This document shows positions 8,136 through 17,280 of a stretch of DNA of 64,000 nucleotides, piece by piece. Below the pieces are notes generated by a model that was not told where the DNA came from, searched no databases, and saw only the letters and a list, made by a program, of their open reading frames with translations. A program made the position numbers and the translations under genes. The stretch lies in assembly GCA_003385635.1 (NCBI GenBank), contig QQUY01000001.1, forward strand, positions 1,775,001-1,839,000, in the 5' to 3' direction. Every line of letters begins with the position of its first letter. Position 1 is the first letter of the stretch. The stretch is from Acidobacteriota bacterium (GTDB taxonomy: Bacteria; Acidobacteriota; Blastocatellia; Pyrinomonadales; Pyrinomonadaceae).

Positions 8136-9350
8136 ATGAACGTAAGACGAAGCATTGGCTCTTTTACTACTGTCCTTTTTCTGGTCGTGCTTCTGCCGGG
8201 GCTCGCCTTTTCGCAGAGAGGCTTGCGGATCGTAAAGACCGACATCCCGGTGGCCTACAAGGCGACGATCGCCGTCAGCGACCAGGTAATCGCATTCGGG
8301 ACCGGATTCAATACGGGCGTTGAGTACTTAAAGCCCGGAGACAAGCAGGCGGCTAAGGTGCCCGGGTCCGAGAACTATTCTTCGAAATCACTTGGCGTTT
8401 GCGGCACAAAGATAATTCTCGCGAATACGCGCAATTTCACGGTTGCGGTATTTGATACAACGGACGGAAGCCTCAAAGCTATACCGGAAGATGTGCTCCG
8501 GCTGCGGGCCATCACAGGGGATATGCATCAGGGCGGCGGGATGCAGACGAGCGGGAACTACGCGGTCGCCATCACCGACACAACGGGATCCGACAGTTCG
8601 GCATTCAAGGTGATCGACGTTTCCGGGCCGGAGCCCAAGGTGATCAGCTTTGAGGGATCAGGAGAGATTGCCAATGCACGAGCCGTTTACCGACAGGTCG
8701 CTATCGACGCGATCTCCGGAAAGGTCGCCGCAGCGGGCGGAATGGATTACGGGATCAACATCTTCGATATTGACGCGCCGGATTCGGAACCAAAACGGTT
8801 CGATGTAAAGAGCGTAAATGGCGTCGGAACGATGCAGATGCGTTTCGACAACGGCAAGATCCTGTTCCAAACCGGCGAGTCGTATGCCCGCGCCTTCCTT
8901 CTAGATACGGCCACGGGCAAGATCACGGAGATGAGCAGGGCTATATACGGACTGGCATTTTCAGGAGATACTTATGTGTACTTCGCCAGCCGGGACTCAA
9001 ATGACAATCACGGCATCATCGCCCGTGCGGCAGTAGGTAAAGCAGGAGGACAGCCAAAATTCAGCGCAGGGGCAACCGGGGTCGGAGGCTCCCGGAACAA
9101 CGGCACAGTAGGATTTGGTTCAAGCGCTGCGGTGACATCGGATGGCAAACGGGTCTTTATTGCTGGCACCGACGCCGTCGGAAGGACAGAGAGATTTCAG
9201 CTTCTGGGCGGCTCAAAGTTCGTCTTGCAACCGGATCGCGGGAACCGGCCGGCCTTTCTCCTGGGCTCGGACGTCGTTGCAAGCACGAAGGTCGTCGCTT
9301 TCAAGACCGGAACCGATAACAATACGACACTGGGTTACATCTTGCTTTAG
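8136..9350 (+). CDS. Secreted beta-propeller-like protein of unknown function
   Basis: 404 residues with a signal peptide (about 1-26, ending GLAFSQ). A GAGGTG Shine-Dalgarno lies just upstream. The mature protein is a series of short repeats with a hydrophobic strand, a turn and Asp/Gly-rich loops (for example VAVFDTTDGSLKAIP, NIFDIDAPDSEPKRF, AFLLDTATGKITEM, RVFIAGTDAVGR). This is the pattern of a beta-propeller built from about six blades. No catalytic residues are evident. It may be a periplasmic binding or scaffold protein. A 142-bp inverted-repeat element lies downstream. Confidence 0.75.
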   Translation: MNVRRSIGSFTTVLFLVVLLPGLAFSQRGLRIVKTDIPVAYKATIAVSDQVIAFGTGFNTGVEYLKPGDKQAAKVPGSENYSSKSLGVCGTKIILANTRNFTVAVFDTTDGSLKAIPEDVLRLRAITGDMHQGGGMQTSGNYAVAITDTTGSDSSAFKVIDVSGPEPKVISFEGSGEIANARAVYRQVAIDAISGKVAAAGGMDYGINIFDIDAPDSEPKRFDVKSVNGVGTMQMRFDNGKILFQTGESYARAFLLDTATGKITEMSRAIYGLAFSGDTYVYFASRDSNDNHGIIARAAVGKAGGQPKFSAGATGVGGSRNNGTVGFGSSAAVTSDGKRVFIAGTDAVGRTERFQLLGGSKFVLQPDRGNRPAFLLGSDVVASTKVVAFKTGTDNNTTLGYILL

Positions 9351-9464
9351 TGAGTGAGTCTATTCGGCGCTGAGCTCAGATCATTACTTGTAGGCTGTCT
9401 GGAAAGTCAGTCTCCTTTTCTTTTCAGGATTTTGGAAACAACTCCTTCAGCAACTGAACTTCTA

Positions 9465-9606
9465 TCAGTTGCCCCCTGCTTTAGCGGGGGGTTCTCAGGG
9501 ACCTCTAGACTGAAAGGGGCTTCAGCTCCGAAAACAGCCGGCAAAAGCCGGCGATAGATCTCAGGGAGCCTCTCATTATCCCCCCGTTGAAACGGGGGGC
9601 AACTGA
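9465..9606. repeat. 142-bp inverted-repeat element, copy A
   Basis: The element is bounded by a perfect 12-bp inverted repeat: TCAGTTGCCCCC at 9465-9476 and its complement at 9595-9606. Inside are GC-rich hairpins, including a C-run/G-run hairpin at each end and GCCGGCAAAAGCCGGC near the middle. It has no ORF of its own. It abuts the stop codon of the membrane protein gene at 9609. A second element of exactly 142 bp lies at 24968-25109. Confidence 0.8.
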
Positions 9607-9608
9607 GG

Positions 9609-10532
9609 TTATCCAAGATTCGCCAGCACGGCTACGAAGATCGCGACAAAGACGGCCATAACGGCGAAGAACGCGAGCAGCCCGAAGACGACGAACAGGG
9701 TAAATCGTGTTGTGTCCTTTCTCTTGAGCGTCAGGGCGAATTCTTCCGATTTCGTCCTTTCCATATCGTGTCCGGGTCGGGGAATGTTCCTTTCAGCACG
9801 GTCCGCAAGAGCTGCCAGTGACCCGGTCCATTCCTTCGCCAGTTCCGGCGTGACCGACCACCTAAAAAGGTTCGTGTTGCCGTAGTTCTGAAGATGTAGG
9901 AACCCGGGGATGAACTTCACGTGGCTTCTTACGAAAAAAGCATTGTCCTCGAGCATTCTTTTCACCAGGGCCCCGGCGTCGGAATCGGCTAGCAGGTTAC
10001 GGGCCCAATCCGGGTCGTCCGAATAGATGCGAACATCATCCATACCTGCCACGGCGTGCGGCACGGGATCATTTCCAAACAGGTCCGCCGCGAACTTTGT
10101 GTCCGCGTAATCGAGCGTGAACCCGGCACGGGTCTGCAAATTGGTCGGCATCATGATCTCGAGGTTTGGACCGCGCTGAAAGAAGACTTCCGTGTTTCTC
10201 CCCTGAAAAGAACCCTCGTACTTTCGGAACATTAAGCGAAACATGCTCCCATTCAGCCCCAAAGGGGTAAATGCTTTGTCCAGCAGCATCTTTCGCCTCA
10301 GAACAGCCCCAATGATGAACGCCCAGCCGCCGCCGACTCCCAGAAGGAAGAACATACCCAGCGCGGCGACAATTCCCCATATGGCCTCTGTCAAGGAGCC
10401 GACGATCATCCCGAAGAATATAGATACTGCACCCAGAATGCCCACGACCACGAAAGACAGGACATACGTGAGTATCGACCTGCCTGCGATCGCAAGACAT
10501 CCTTTGCTCAGATTCTTGTTGGCCTGTGACAT
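9609..10532 (-). CDS. Membrane protein of unknown function
   Basis: 307 residues. Two or three transmembrane segments lie at the N-terminus (about 17-42 and 48-80, the second Gly-rich) and one at the C-terminus (about 275-303). Between them is a soluble domain of about 190 residues with motifs such as FRKYEGSFQGR, VFFQRGPNLEIMMPT and FVRSHVKFIPGFLHL. I do not recognise a family. It lies 4 bp downstream of the response regulator gene, so it is probably the last gene of the histidine kinase operon and could be a target or accessory of that system. Confidence 0.75.
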   Translation of the reverse strand: MSQANKNLSKGCLAIAGRSILTYVLSFVVVGILGAVSIFFGMIVGSLTEAIWGIVAALGMFFLLGVGGGWAFIIGAVLRRKMLLDKAFTPLGLNGSMFRLMFRKYEGSFQGRNTEVFFQRGPNLEIMMPTNLQTRAGFTLDYADTKFAADLFGNDPVPHAVAGMDDVRIYSDDPDWARNLLADSDAGALVKRMLEDNAFFVRSHVKFIPGFLHLQNYGNTNLFRWSVTPELAKEWTGSLAALADRAERNIPRPGHDMERTKSEEFALTLKRKDTTRFTLFVVFGLLAFFAVMAVFVAIFVAVLANLG

Positions 10533-10536
10533 ATAT

Positions 10537-11211
10537 TCAGCTGACTATGTTTCCCTTGAGGGCTTTGGCTACCGCCTCCGATTTTGAGTGGACGTGGAGT
10601 TTCTCGTAAATCTTCTTGACGTGAAATGAGACTGTGTTGACGCTGACCCGCAGTTCTTCTGCGGCTGTTTTGTAGTTGTGGCCGTCGACGAGCATCTTCA
10701 GAATTCGGGTCTCGTGCGGTGTAAGGTCGTAATCCACCTTCTTCGGCGGAGGGCTCGTGCGGAAAAGCTCCATTACACGTTTCGCTATCTGGGGCGACAT
10801 AGGCGCCCCTCCCCGGTCGATCTCTCTAATGGATTCCAGGATCTCCGCCATCGGCGTGGACTTGAGAAGATAACCGCTTGCCCCCGCGCATATGCCGTCG
10901 ATTATCCTGTCGTCATCATCGAAGACCGTTAGAATAAGGACTTTCAGATCAGGGTAGGTGGATCTGAGGATCGATATCCCTTCCGACCCGCTCATCCCGG
11001 GCAAGCCAAGATCGTTGAGCAGTACATCGGGAAGGTCCGTAGGAAGCTCTTCCAGCGCATCCTCCATATTGCCAAATTCGCCGATACACTCGAATCCCTC
11101 TGAGCCTCCGATCAGCCGGCTTAGACCAAACCGGATCTCGTCCTTGTCCTCGACGATCGCGACCCTTATATTCCTCTTCGTTCCCTCTTCCCTTGTTTCG
11201 TTCTCCCCCAT
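10537..11211 (-). CDS. NarL/FixJ-type response regulator
   Basis: 224 residues. The receiver domain (about 14-130) has acidic residues (IVEDKDE) at the start, a phosphoacceptor Asp in LLNDLGLPGMSG, a Thr in LILTVFDDDD and the Lys in GYLLKSTP. The C-terminal LuxR-type helix-turn-helix domain (about 160-220) contains LTPHETRILKMLVDGHNYK and VNTVSFHVKKIYEKL. It should bind DNA as a dimer when phosphorylated. The gene follows the propeller histidine kinase by 22 bp, which makes that protein the likely partner. No target promoter is evident here. Confidence 0.93.
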   Translation of the reverse strand: MGENETREEGTKRNIRVAIVEDKDEIRFGLSRLIGGSEGFECIGEFGNMEDALEELPTDLPDVLLNDLGLPGMSGSEGISILRSTYPDLKVLILTVFDDDDRIIDGICAGASGYLLKSTPMAEILESIREIDRGGAPMSPQIAKRVMELFRTSPPPKKVDYDLTPHETRILKMLVDGHNYKTAAEELRVSVNTVSFHVKKIYEKLHVHSKSEAVAKALKGNIVS

Positions 11212-11233
11212 ATGCCTCGTTTTCCGGCCTCGG

Positions 11234-14200
11234 TCACTGCCTCAAAGGTGCAGATGCCTCTATCACGGTCCCGTCACCTTCGGATGACCTTACTCTGAGT
11301 TCCCCGGCCACTGCTTCCATTCGCATCTTCATGTTCGAAAGCCCGTTTCCGCCGTTAGAAGACGAAACGTCGAACCCCTTGCCGTCGTCCGTCACTTTCA
11401 ACCTGATCTCTGAACCGCGCACGTTCAGATCGACCGAGACCTTTTCACAATCAGAGTATTTGGCGGCGTTGTTCACTGCTTCCTTGAACACCAGATAGAG
11501 CTGGCGTCTCAGGTCGACATTCAGCTTCACAAGCCTTCCCTTTTCCGGAGCACTGAATTCAAGATCTATGTCCCTTGGGCTGAGAACATCAGACGCAAAT
11601 CTTCGCATCCTTTGGACGGTCTCCTGAAGATTGTCCTTCGAAGGGTTGATCGACCACACCATGTCGCCCATCGAGCCCACAACATCCCGCGATGTCTGCG
11701 CGATCTTTAGAAGCGAGTCCTTTTCCTCTTCCGCCCTTCCCTGCCCGTCGTACGCAAGCATCTCGCTGATGATCGATATCTTGGATAGGCTTGCACCGAC
11801 ATCATCGTGAAGATCCGAAGCGATCCTGGCCCTTACGCGCTCGATCTCAAGCAGGCGGTTGTAGCGATTCCGATAGACCAAAAACGCTACCAGCGCAACA
11901 ACCGCTGCCGTTGCGAAGAAGTACAGCACGAATGCCCACCACGTCTGCCACCAGGCAGGATGCACGATGAACGGCATTGTTACGGGCCCGCTTATGTTCC
12001 TTTGCGAATCCCTTGCCCAGACCCTGAACTCAAAATCGCCGCTGGGCACGAACGTGAACTCTCTTCGGGTATCGCGCGACCATTCTGTAGGAGCGTCTTC
12101 AAGACCAACCAGCTGTGTCCGGTATTCGGTTGCCGATTCCCTGAAACTCGTCGGCATTACGTATTCGAAAACCAGCGAATTCCGGTCGTATGTGATCTCC
12201 ATTCCCGATGTCGGACCCTGTTCTTCGCCGCCGACGGTAACTCGACGTATGTAGATCGGATCGGCCTTGTCGTCCAGGAACTCATTGGCCACATCGAGGA
12301 CGGCGGCTCCCGCTACAGTGCCTATCCAGACCCTGCCCTCGCTGTCCAGGAAGCTCGCGCCGGACACGCATTCGTTGTCGGGCAGGCCGTCCTCCGTGGT
12401 GAAGACGTACGAGCGGAATTCATCGAACGAACCGCTTTCAGCCGGAGTGATGCGGGCGACGCCCTTGTTCGTCGTCGCGTAGATCCGCCCGGTGCGGTCA
12501 GCAAAGATCTGATAGACCGTGTCGCTCGGTATCAGGCCGCTTCCTTCAGCCGTGAGGACCTGAAATCCCGCGCCTTCGTCTTTGAGATCAAGAACCGCGA
12601 TCCCGCCGCCGCCTGTGCCGACCCACAACTGTTCAGTTTCACCCCGGCGTATGAGCTCTGCGCTGTAGACCCTCGAACTTGGAAGGCCCTCCCCTTCTCC
12701 AAACGTGGTCCAATCGTCATCCCGAAATCTCGCCAGTCCGCCTGTGTAAGTTCCGGCCCAGAGAGTCACTTTTCCGTCTTTACCGAGATGTCTGGAGATC
12801 GACCTGACGCGCCTGTCCTTCAAGCCGTCATGATTCGTGAAGACCCTAGAGCCTGAATCAGAAATGCTTACAACGCCGCCAGAAGTCCCAAGCAGCAGCG
12901 GGCTGCCTTCTGAACCTGACGACTCGATGTCCCATATCTCGAACACTCCTTGAGAATCCGGCAACTCGAGCTTCCGAAACTTCCCTGCCGAGTATTCAGC
13001 AAGACCCTCCTCAGTCCCGATAATTAACCTTTCGCCGACCCGTTCGAGCGCCTGGATGAAATTGCTCGGTAGACCATCATCGCGGTCATAGGTGATCCAT
13101 CTTCCACCTTTGAAAACAGCAAGTCCTCCGCCGTAGGTACCGAAAAAATAGTCTCCAGCTAGTTCCTCGACAGAAAAAACGATGTCATTCGGTAAGCCCT
13201 CCTGCACACCGATCGATCGCCAGTCGCTTCTCTGGAACCTCGAGACGCCGGCCGTGAGATTCGAGATCCAGACTGATCCATCGGGCGCACCGGTCTCTTC
13301 GAATGCATAGACGAGGTTGTTGGGCAGGCCATTGTCCTTGTCCAGGAAGCGCCACTCTTCTCCTTCCAGAAATGCCAGTCCCGCACCGTCAAATCCTGCC
13401 CAGACGGTTTTTGTTCCGTCTGCCTTACCGGACACGCCTAGTGCCCGTGCAGACCTTGCAAGCCGTTCATCGACCCCTTCATAGGTTGTCCACGTTCCTT
13501 CGGAATAAGAAGCTACACCCTTGTCTGTTCCGGCCCATATCGTTCTCCCGGCGGACGTCTCGGACAATCCAAGCCCAAAAACGGTGCTTCCCGGGAGACC
13601 ATCGTCCTCACCGTACACCTTCTTGCGCTTTCCATCCCAGACAGCGATTCCTCCGTAAGTCCCTATCCAGACCTCGTTACCGACCGAAAGAAGCGAGCGG
13701 ATCCTGGAATCCGGAAGGCCTTCGTCTACCCCAAAGTTGTCCCATTTCCCTTTCTGCAAGCGGCTTAGTCCATCACGTCTTCCGACCCAGATCACCGACT
13801 CGCCGTCAGGCCCCACAGTCTCAAGTAATGCCCTTATCTCATTACTGCCGAGCCCGTTACCGGTGTTGAAGGTTTCCCATTCGCCTTCTTTATACCGGTG
13901 AACGCCGCCGCCGTTGGTGCCGAACCATATGCTTCCGTCCTGCGCGGCCAGAATATCGTAAACATAGTTCGAAGCAGACCGGTTCGGCATGTTCAGGACG
14001 CTGAAACTGCTTCCGTCATATACGGCCGCGCCGTCCTGCGTGCCGAACCACACGAATCCCCGTTCGTCCCTCTCGATCGTCATCACGGAGTTAACCGGCA
14101 GGCCATCCGAGCTTGTGAAGCGTTTGATCGAAGGTCTCGCTTGATCAATGACAGCCCCTGATGGACGCAGCTCTGCCTTCACCTCACCCGTTTCCGGCAG

Positions 14201-14272
14201 TAAAAATACCGCCGCCAAAAGGGCGATCGTCAAGACGACACACAATCGCTCTTGAGTATTTCGAATATCCAT
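11234..14272 (-). CDS. Sensor histidine kinase with ligand-binding beta-propeller
   Basis: About 1012 residues from the ATG at 14272; the upstream TTG at 14287 is less likely. An N-terminal signal anchor (about 10-30) is followed by two-component-regulator propeller repeats over residues 45-640, with repeated blades such as DNFGVDEGLPDSRIRSL and W-x-GT-x-x-G motifs. A Y_Y_Y domain (about 680-775) and a transmembrane helix (WWAFVLYFFATAAVVALV) come next. The HisKA_3 dimerisation domain carries the phospho-His in ASDLHDDVGASLSK (about 822). The ATPase domain has KEAVNNAAKYS, DDGKGF and GNGLSNMKMRME. It senses a periplasmic ligand and should phosphorylate the adjacent NarL-type regulator. Unlike the Bacteroidetes hybrid forms, it has no receiver or AraC domain. 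Confidence 0.92.
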   Translation of the reverse strand: MDIRNTQERLCVVLTIALLAAVFLLPETGEVKAELRPSGAVIDQARPSIKRFTSSDGLPVNSVMTIERDERGFVWFGTQDGAAVYDGSSFSVLNMPNRSASNYVYDILAAQDGSIWFGTNGGGVHRYKEGEWETFNTGNGLGSNEIRALLETVGPDGESVIWVGRRDGLSRLQKGKWDNFGVDEGLPDSRIRSLLSVGNEVWIGTYGGIAVWDGKRKKVYGEDDGLPGSTVFGLGLSETSAGRTIWAGTDKGVASYSEGTWTTYEGVDERLARSARALGVSGKADGTKTVWAGFDGAGLAFLEGEEWRFLDKDNGLPNNLVYAFEETGAPDGSVWISNLTAGVSRFQRSDWRSIGVQEGLPNDIVFSVEELAGDYFFGTYGGGLAVFKGGRWITYDRDDGLPSNFIQALERVGERLIIGTEEGLAEYSAGKFRKLELPDSQGVFEIWDIESSGSEGSPLLLGTSGGVVSISDSGSRVFTNHDGLKDRRVRSISRHLGKDGKVTLWAGTYTGGLARFRDDDWTTFGEGEGLPSSRVYSAELIRRGETEQLWVGTGGGGIAVLDLKDEGAGFQVLTAEGSGLIPSDTVYQIFADRTGRIYATTNKGVARITPAESGSFDEFRSYVFTTEDGLPDNECVSGASFLDSEGRVWIGTVAGAAVLDVANEFLDDKADPIYIRRVTVGGEEQGPTSGMEITYDRNSLVFEYVMPTSFRESATEYRTQLVGLEDAPTEWSRDTRREFTFVPSGDFEFRVWARDSQRNISGPVTMPFIVHPAWWQTWWAFVLYFFATAAVVALVAFLVYRNRYNRLLEIERVRARIASDLHDDVGASLSKISIISEMLAYDGQGRAEEEKDSLLKIAQTSRDVVGSMGDMVWSINPSKDNLQETVQRMRRFASDVLSPRDIDLEFSAPEKGRLVKLNVDLRRQLYLVFKEAVNNAAKYSDCEKVSVDLNVRGSEIRLKVTDDGKGFDVSSSNGGNGLSNMKMRMEAVAGELRVRSSEGDGTVIEASAPLRQ

Positions 14273-14315
14273 CGTCCGAATACCCAAGGATTCTAAACCG
14301 CGAGCAAAAAAATAA

Positions 14316-14882
14316 TCAATTTTGGTTCAGGCCGGGATGGTTGAGTGCCCGAGTTGTCTCTTCGGTAACGCTTGCGGGCGAAAGGTCGTTGGTGTCCCTC
14401 CAGCTCCCCGGTGCAGCGGTGAACACCGCGTCAGCGGGGATCTCATCTGACGGCGGGAGCGACTGGGGTGCCTGGCGGCCCCCCTTGATCGTACGCTTGA
14501 ATGATTCTACAAATCCGGATTCGTTTCGAGCAGGCTTGCCCGATTGAAATATCAGTGCGAACAGGATCCTGAGGAATCCGCCCCAGAAAGTCACTATCGC
14601 AGTAAGTGCAACGAAGACGGGCGTTATATCCAGAGCAGCAGAAACAACAGCAACGACCGGGACAAGGATCAGACTCGAAAGCATCATCAGGGCACCTTGT
14701 TTGACACCCTTCTTGCGCGGAGATTCGAAACCGGCAGCGTCAGGATCGGACAATTCGGGAGGAAGACCGCCTTTCGCTACAACCTCCGGAATCCCGGCCA
14801 TCAAGAAACGGCACCGCGAGCAGAATCGTGACTCGATCGAGGCCTGTTGTTGTCCGCATCTAGGGCAGTGAACACCGTTCAT
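14316..14882 (-). CDS. Zinc-ribbon membrane protein, second of a tandem pair
   Basis: 188 residues. The N-terminal ribbon has CPRCG and, 15 residues later, CSRCR. A Lys/Arg-rich linker and two transmembrane helices (about 62-82 and 88-112) follow, then a Pro/Ser-rich tail ending PGSWRDTNDLSPASVTEETTRAL. Both the layout and the tail resemble the upstream neighbour, whose end overlaps this start by 4 bp (ATGA), so the two are duplicated and co-translated. The function is unknown. It could be a membrane sensor or chaperone with a cytoplasmic zinc domain. Confidence 0.75.
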   Translation of the reverse strand: MNGVHCPRCGQQQASIESRFCSRCRFLMAGIPEVVAKGGLPPELSDPDAAGFESPRKKGVKQGALMMLSSLILVPVVAVVSAALDITPVFVALTAIVTFWGGFLRILFALIFQSGKPARNESGFVESFKRTIKGGRQAPQSLPPSDEIPADAVFTAAPGSWRDTNDLSPASVTEETTRALNHPGLNQN

Positions 14883-15430
14883 TTGCTTTCTTCTTCCTTC
14901 TTTAGGAGTTTAGTAGTTCCCTCAGTTACGCTTCCCGGAGCAACAAGTTCGCCGGTATCAGGTGCTTTCCAGGTGCCAGGCCCGGGTGCAGCGTATTCGT
15001 CAGCGGATTGCTGCATGTGCGGCGGCAGTGCACCGTGCTGAACTCCGCCAGGCAGCTGCTGGTCGCTCTGGGACTGGACAAAGTCATTCAACTTCTTAGG
15101 TGCCTTGCCCAGAAAGAATAGAGAGAACAGGAAGATCAGGAGTCCGCCAAAAACGCCGGTCACCGCCGACATTGCAGCCATTTCTTCTACTTCCACGATC
15201 GCCCAGAATGGCGTCAGGATCAGGACGAAGAAAATAAACCAGAGCAGGCTGAACAGGAGACCGTTTTTGCGCGTGAGAAAGGTCGACTTCTTGCCGAGAA
15301 GCTCCTCAAGCTGCGGCAGGGTCCCGCCGTTCGAGAGGATCTCCGATACGAGACCCATCGGCAGTCCGCACTTCGGGCAGAATTTAAGTCGGCCTGATAC
15401 CTGCTGCGTGCCGCAACGTGGGCAATACAT
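14879..15430 (-). CDS. Zinc-ribbon membrane protein, first of a tandem pair
   Basis: 183 residues from an ATG with a GGAG Shine-Dalgarno. CPRCG and CPKCG form an N-terminal zinc ribbon. Two transmembrane helices lie at about 58-76 and 86-108. The Gln/Pro-rich tail ends PGTWKAPDTGELVAPGSVTEGTTKLL. That ending matches the downstream paralogue (PGSW, then SVTE and TT). The conserved tail in otherwise diverged sequences suggests it is a functional peptide, perhaps a binding site. No catalytic motif is visible. Confidence 0.75.
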   Translation of the reverse strand: MYCPRCGTQQVSGRLKFCPKCGLPMGLVSEILSNGGTLPQLEELLGKKSTFLTRKNGLLFSLLWFIFFVLILTPFWAIVEVEEMAAMSAVTGVFGGLLIFLFSLFFLGKAPKKLNDFVQSQSDQQLPGGVQHGALPPHMQQSADEYAAPGPGTWKAPDTGELVAPGSVTEGTTKLLKKEEESK

Positions 15431-15539
15431 TCTGATCTCCGGGAATTGGGCTATTAGGTCCAGCGCCTCCGAAAAGCTGAAATAGCTGACGCTGATCTGT
15501 GAACACTACGCTCAAATATGTCGCAGAGTTCATTGGAAT

Positions 15540-15992
15540 TCAAGTTTTGTCGGTATCTCGGCGTAGTCCGGCCTCTGCCAGACCTGACATTCGAGAGGCA
15601 CTGCTGAGCGTCTCAAGGAGAAGTGCGGCGATCGTCCGGTTGCCTGCCGGGGTCCAAATCACTTTTGAGAGATCGCTGTCAGCGACGAGCCTGGCAAACC
15701 CTTGCTCTCTGGCATCGTCTACTTCGTCCAGGTACTCGAACAGCTTATCTTTTGAACCGAGCGCTTCGGGAAGTGTCCATTCGAAGGGATCATCCCACAT
15801 TTGAGCATTGATGCCTCCAAATGTCTGCTCGACCTTTGCGGCGCTTCGAACCAGGATCTCAGCCGGGTTGTTCGCCTTGTCCCCCTGATCCGGATATCCC
15901 GACTCACAGAACTTGATCCTCTGTGCCAATGATCGCCAGATCCCGCTCAATGCGGAGAACTGCTCGCTGAATGCTCTGGTTACAGGTTCCAT
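15540..15992 (-). CDS. DinB-like four-helix-bundle protein
   Basis: 150 residues, all predicted helical, with no signal peptide. The layout fits the DinB/YfiT-like superfamily: an N-terminal helix (VTRAFSEQFSALSGIWRSLAQRI), a middle segment (FGGINAQMWDDPFEWTLPEAL), and helices containing LFEYLDEVDDAREQGF and TIAALLLETLSSASRMSGLAEAGLRR. The His residues that bind metal in many DinB proteins are not evident, so the metal site may be absent. Members act as thiol-dependent transferases or stress proteins, and the specific role is unknown. The family call is moderate. Confidence 0.6.
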   Translation of the reverse strand: MEPVTRAFSEQFSALSGIWRSLAQRIKFCESGYPDQGDKANNPAEILVRSAAKVEQTFGGINAQMWDDPFEWTLPEALGSKDKLFEYLDEVDDAREQGFARLVADSDLSKVIWTPAGNRTIAALLLETLSSASRMSGLAEAGLRRDTDKT

Positions 15993-16148
15993 TCGGTTCG
16001 CGCCTAAATTAACCCGGAATCGATCGCCTTCCCAAACGGCGTACTCCGAAAGGCCGGATTTCTGCCGCGGATTTGAATTGTTTCCAACTTTGGAGGATTA
16101 TAAACGCTCTCCACGTCTCAAGCGCGAACGACAAATCTCCTGAAGAAA

Positions 16149-17249
16149 ATGGCAAGTAAAAAAGGAACAGATACCGGTGCGAAGTTCGCGTTTTCATCGA
16201 GTGTCAAAGACGACGTGTGGCTTCCCGGAAAGGGCCCGAAAGGGTACGAGTGGTGGTATTTCGATGCCTTGAGCGACAACGAGCGCGATGCGATAGTCGT
16301 AATATTCCTGGACAACTTCATCTTTTCGCCCAGATACAACAACCTCAACAGGAAGCTCGATAAAAACGGTGCGGAAGGCGAACGAGATCGGCTATTTCCC
16401 GCCGTGGCGTTCTTTTACTATCGGGACGGCAAGCCGTTTTTCAGGTGTATCAACGAATTCTCCGAAGAAAGTTTCTCAGCCGATCCCGAGTGGCCTCACT
16501 GCGAGATCAACGGCAGCAGCTTCCGCTATGAAGAGACGCCTTACGGAGACAGGTATCTTGTAGAAATAACTTCTCCTCTTCGGCGAAAAAAGACTCTGAA
16601 AGCGAGCTTTGAATGGCTCTCGGTCGAGAGCGATCTGGCGCCGGGGGATGCTGTTGAAGGCGACGGACACTCGTGGAACCTCGTCTCACCAAGGTCAGAC
16701 GTTACAGGCAGCATCTTCGTTCTAGACAATGACGGCAAGAAAACGGAGAAATTGAACTTCCGCGGGACTGGATATCACGATCACAACCGCGACCGTCGAT
16801 GGCTTCCATCGGCTGTAGACAAATGGCTTTGGGGACGGGTCCATTTCTCCGATTCAACGGCCGTCTTCTACGATTACAACGGAAGAGAAGGATCGGAAAG
16901 GGACTCGAGCCTTTACATTGCCGACGGATCCGGGATCGTATGCAGGCGGGCCGACTTTGAGATACAAGAGACCCGTCGTGATGTGTTCGGACTTAAGTAT
17001 CCGTCGCGGCTCAGAATAACGACCGAAGACGGAATCAAGCTCCGCTTAAAAGATACGAAGGCGATTGATTCTTCTTTCTTCTATACCCGGATGCTTTTTG
17101 ACGGGACACTATCGGTTCGGGATGGCGTTCCAAGGCGCTCGCTCGGTATTGGAGAGTTTCTCGTTCCGGGCAAACTTCGAAACAGGTTCTTCGATCCGCT
17201 GATAAATATGAGGATCGGAAGGAAGGGTCGGCATTCATTTCTCTCATAG
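16149..17249 (+). CDS. CrtC-like (carotenoid 1,2-hydratase family) lipocalin-fold protein
   Basis: 366 residues with no signal peptide. It carries the two signature blocks of the CrtC/hydroxyneurosporene-synthase family: GPKGYEWWYFDALSD near residue 30 and FRGTGYHDHNRDRRWLP near 205. WLWGRVHF follows at about 226. CrtC enzymes add water to the terminal double bond of acyclic carotenoids. Related proteins act on other lipids, and no carotenoid gene lies nearby, so the substrate is uncertain. The next gene, a zinc-ribbon protein, starts 31 bp downstream. Confidence 0.8.
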   Translation: MASKKGTDTGAKFAFSSSVKDDVWLPGKGPKGYEWWYFDALSDNERDAIVVIFLDNFIFSPRYNNLNRKLDKNGAEGERDRLFPAVAFFYYRDGKPFFRCINEFSEESFSADPEWPHCEINGSSFRYEETPYGDRYLVEITSPLRRKKTLKASFEWLSVESDLAPGDAVEGDGHSWNLVSPRSDVTGSIFVLDNDGKKTEKLNFRGTGYHDHNRDRRWLPSAVDKWLWGRVHFSDSTAVFYDYNGREGSERDSSLYIADGSGIVCRRADFEIQETRRDVFGLKYPSRLRITTEDGIKLRLKDTKAIDSSFFYTRMLFDGTLSVRDGVPRRSLGIGEFLVPGKLRNRFFDPLINMRIGRKGRHSFLS

Positions 17250-17280
17250 CTGTTTCCGAAGATCGGTGGACAATTGACGT

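Noticed and set aside
11807..12856. 349-residue frame opposite the histidine kinase gene.
   Set aside because: It is antisense to conserved propeller and kinase domains, with no family resemblance and Arg/Cys/His-rich composition typical of shadow frames.
14273..14287. Extended start of the histidine kinase at TTG 14287.
   Set aside because: There is an ATG at 14272 closer to the signal anchor, and no Shine-Dalgarno supports the TTG.
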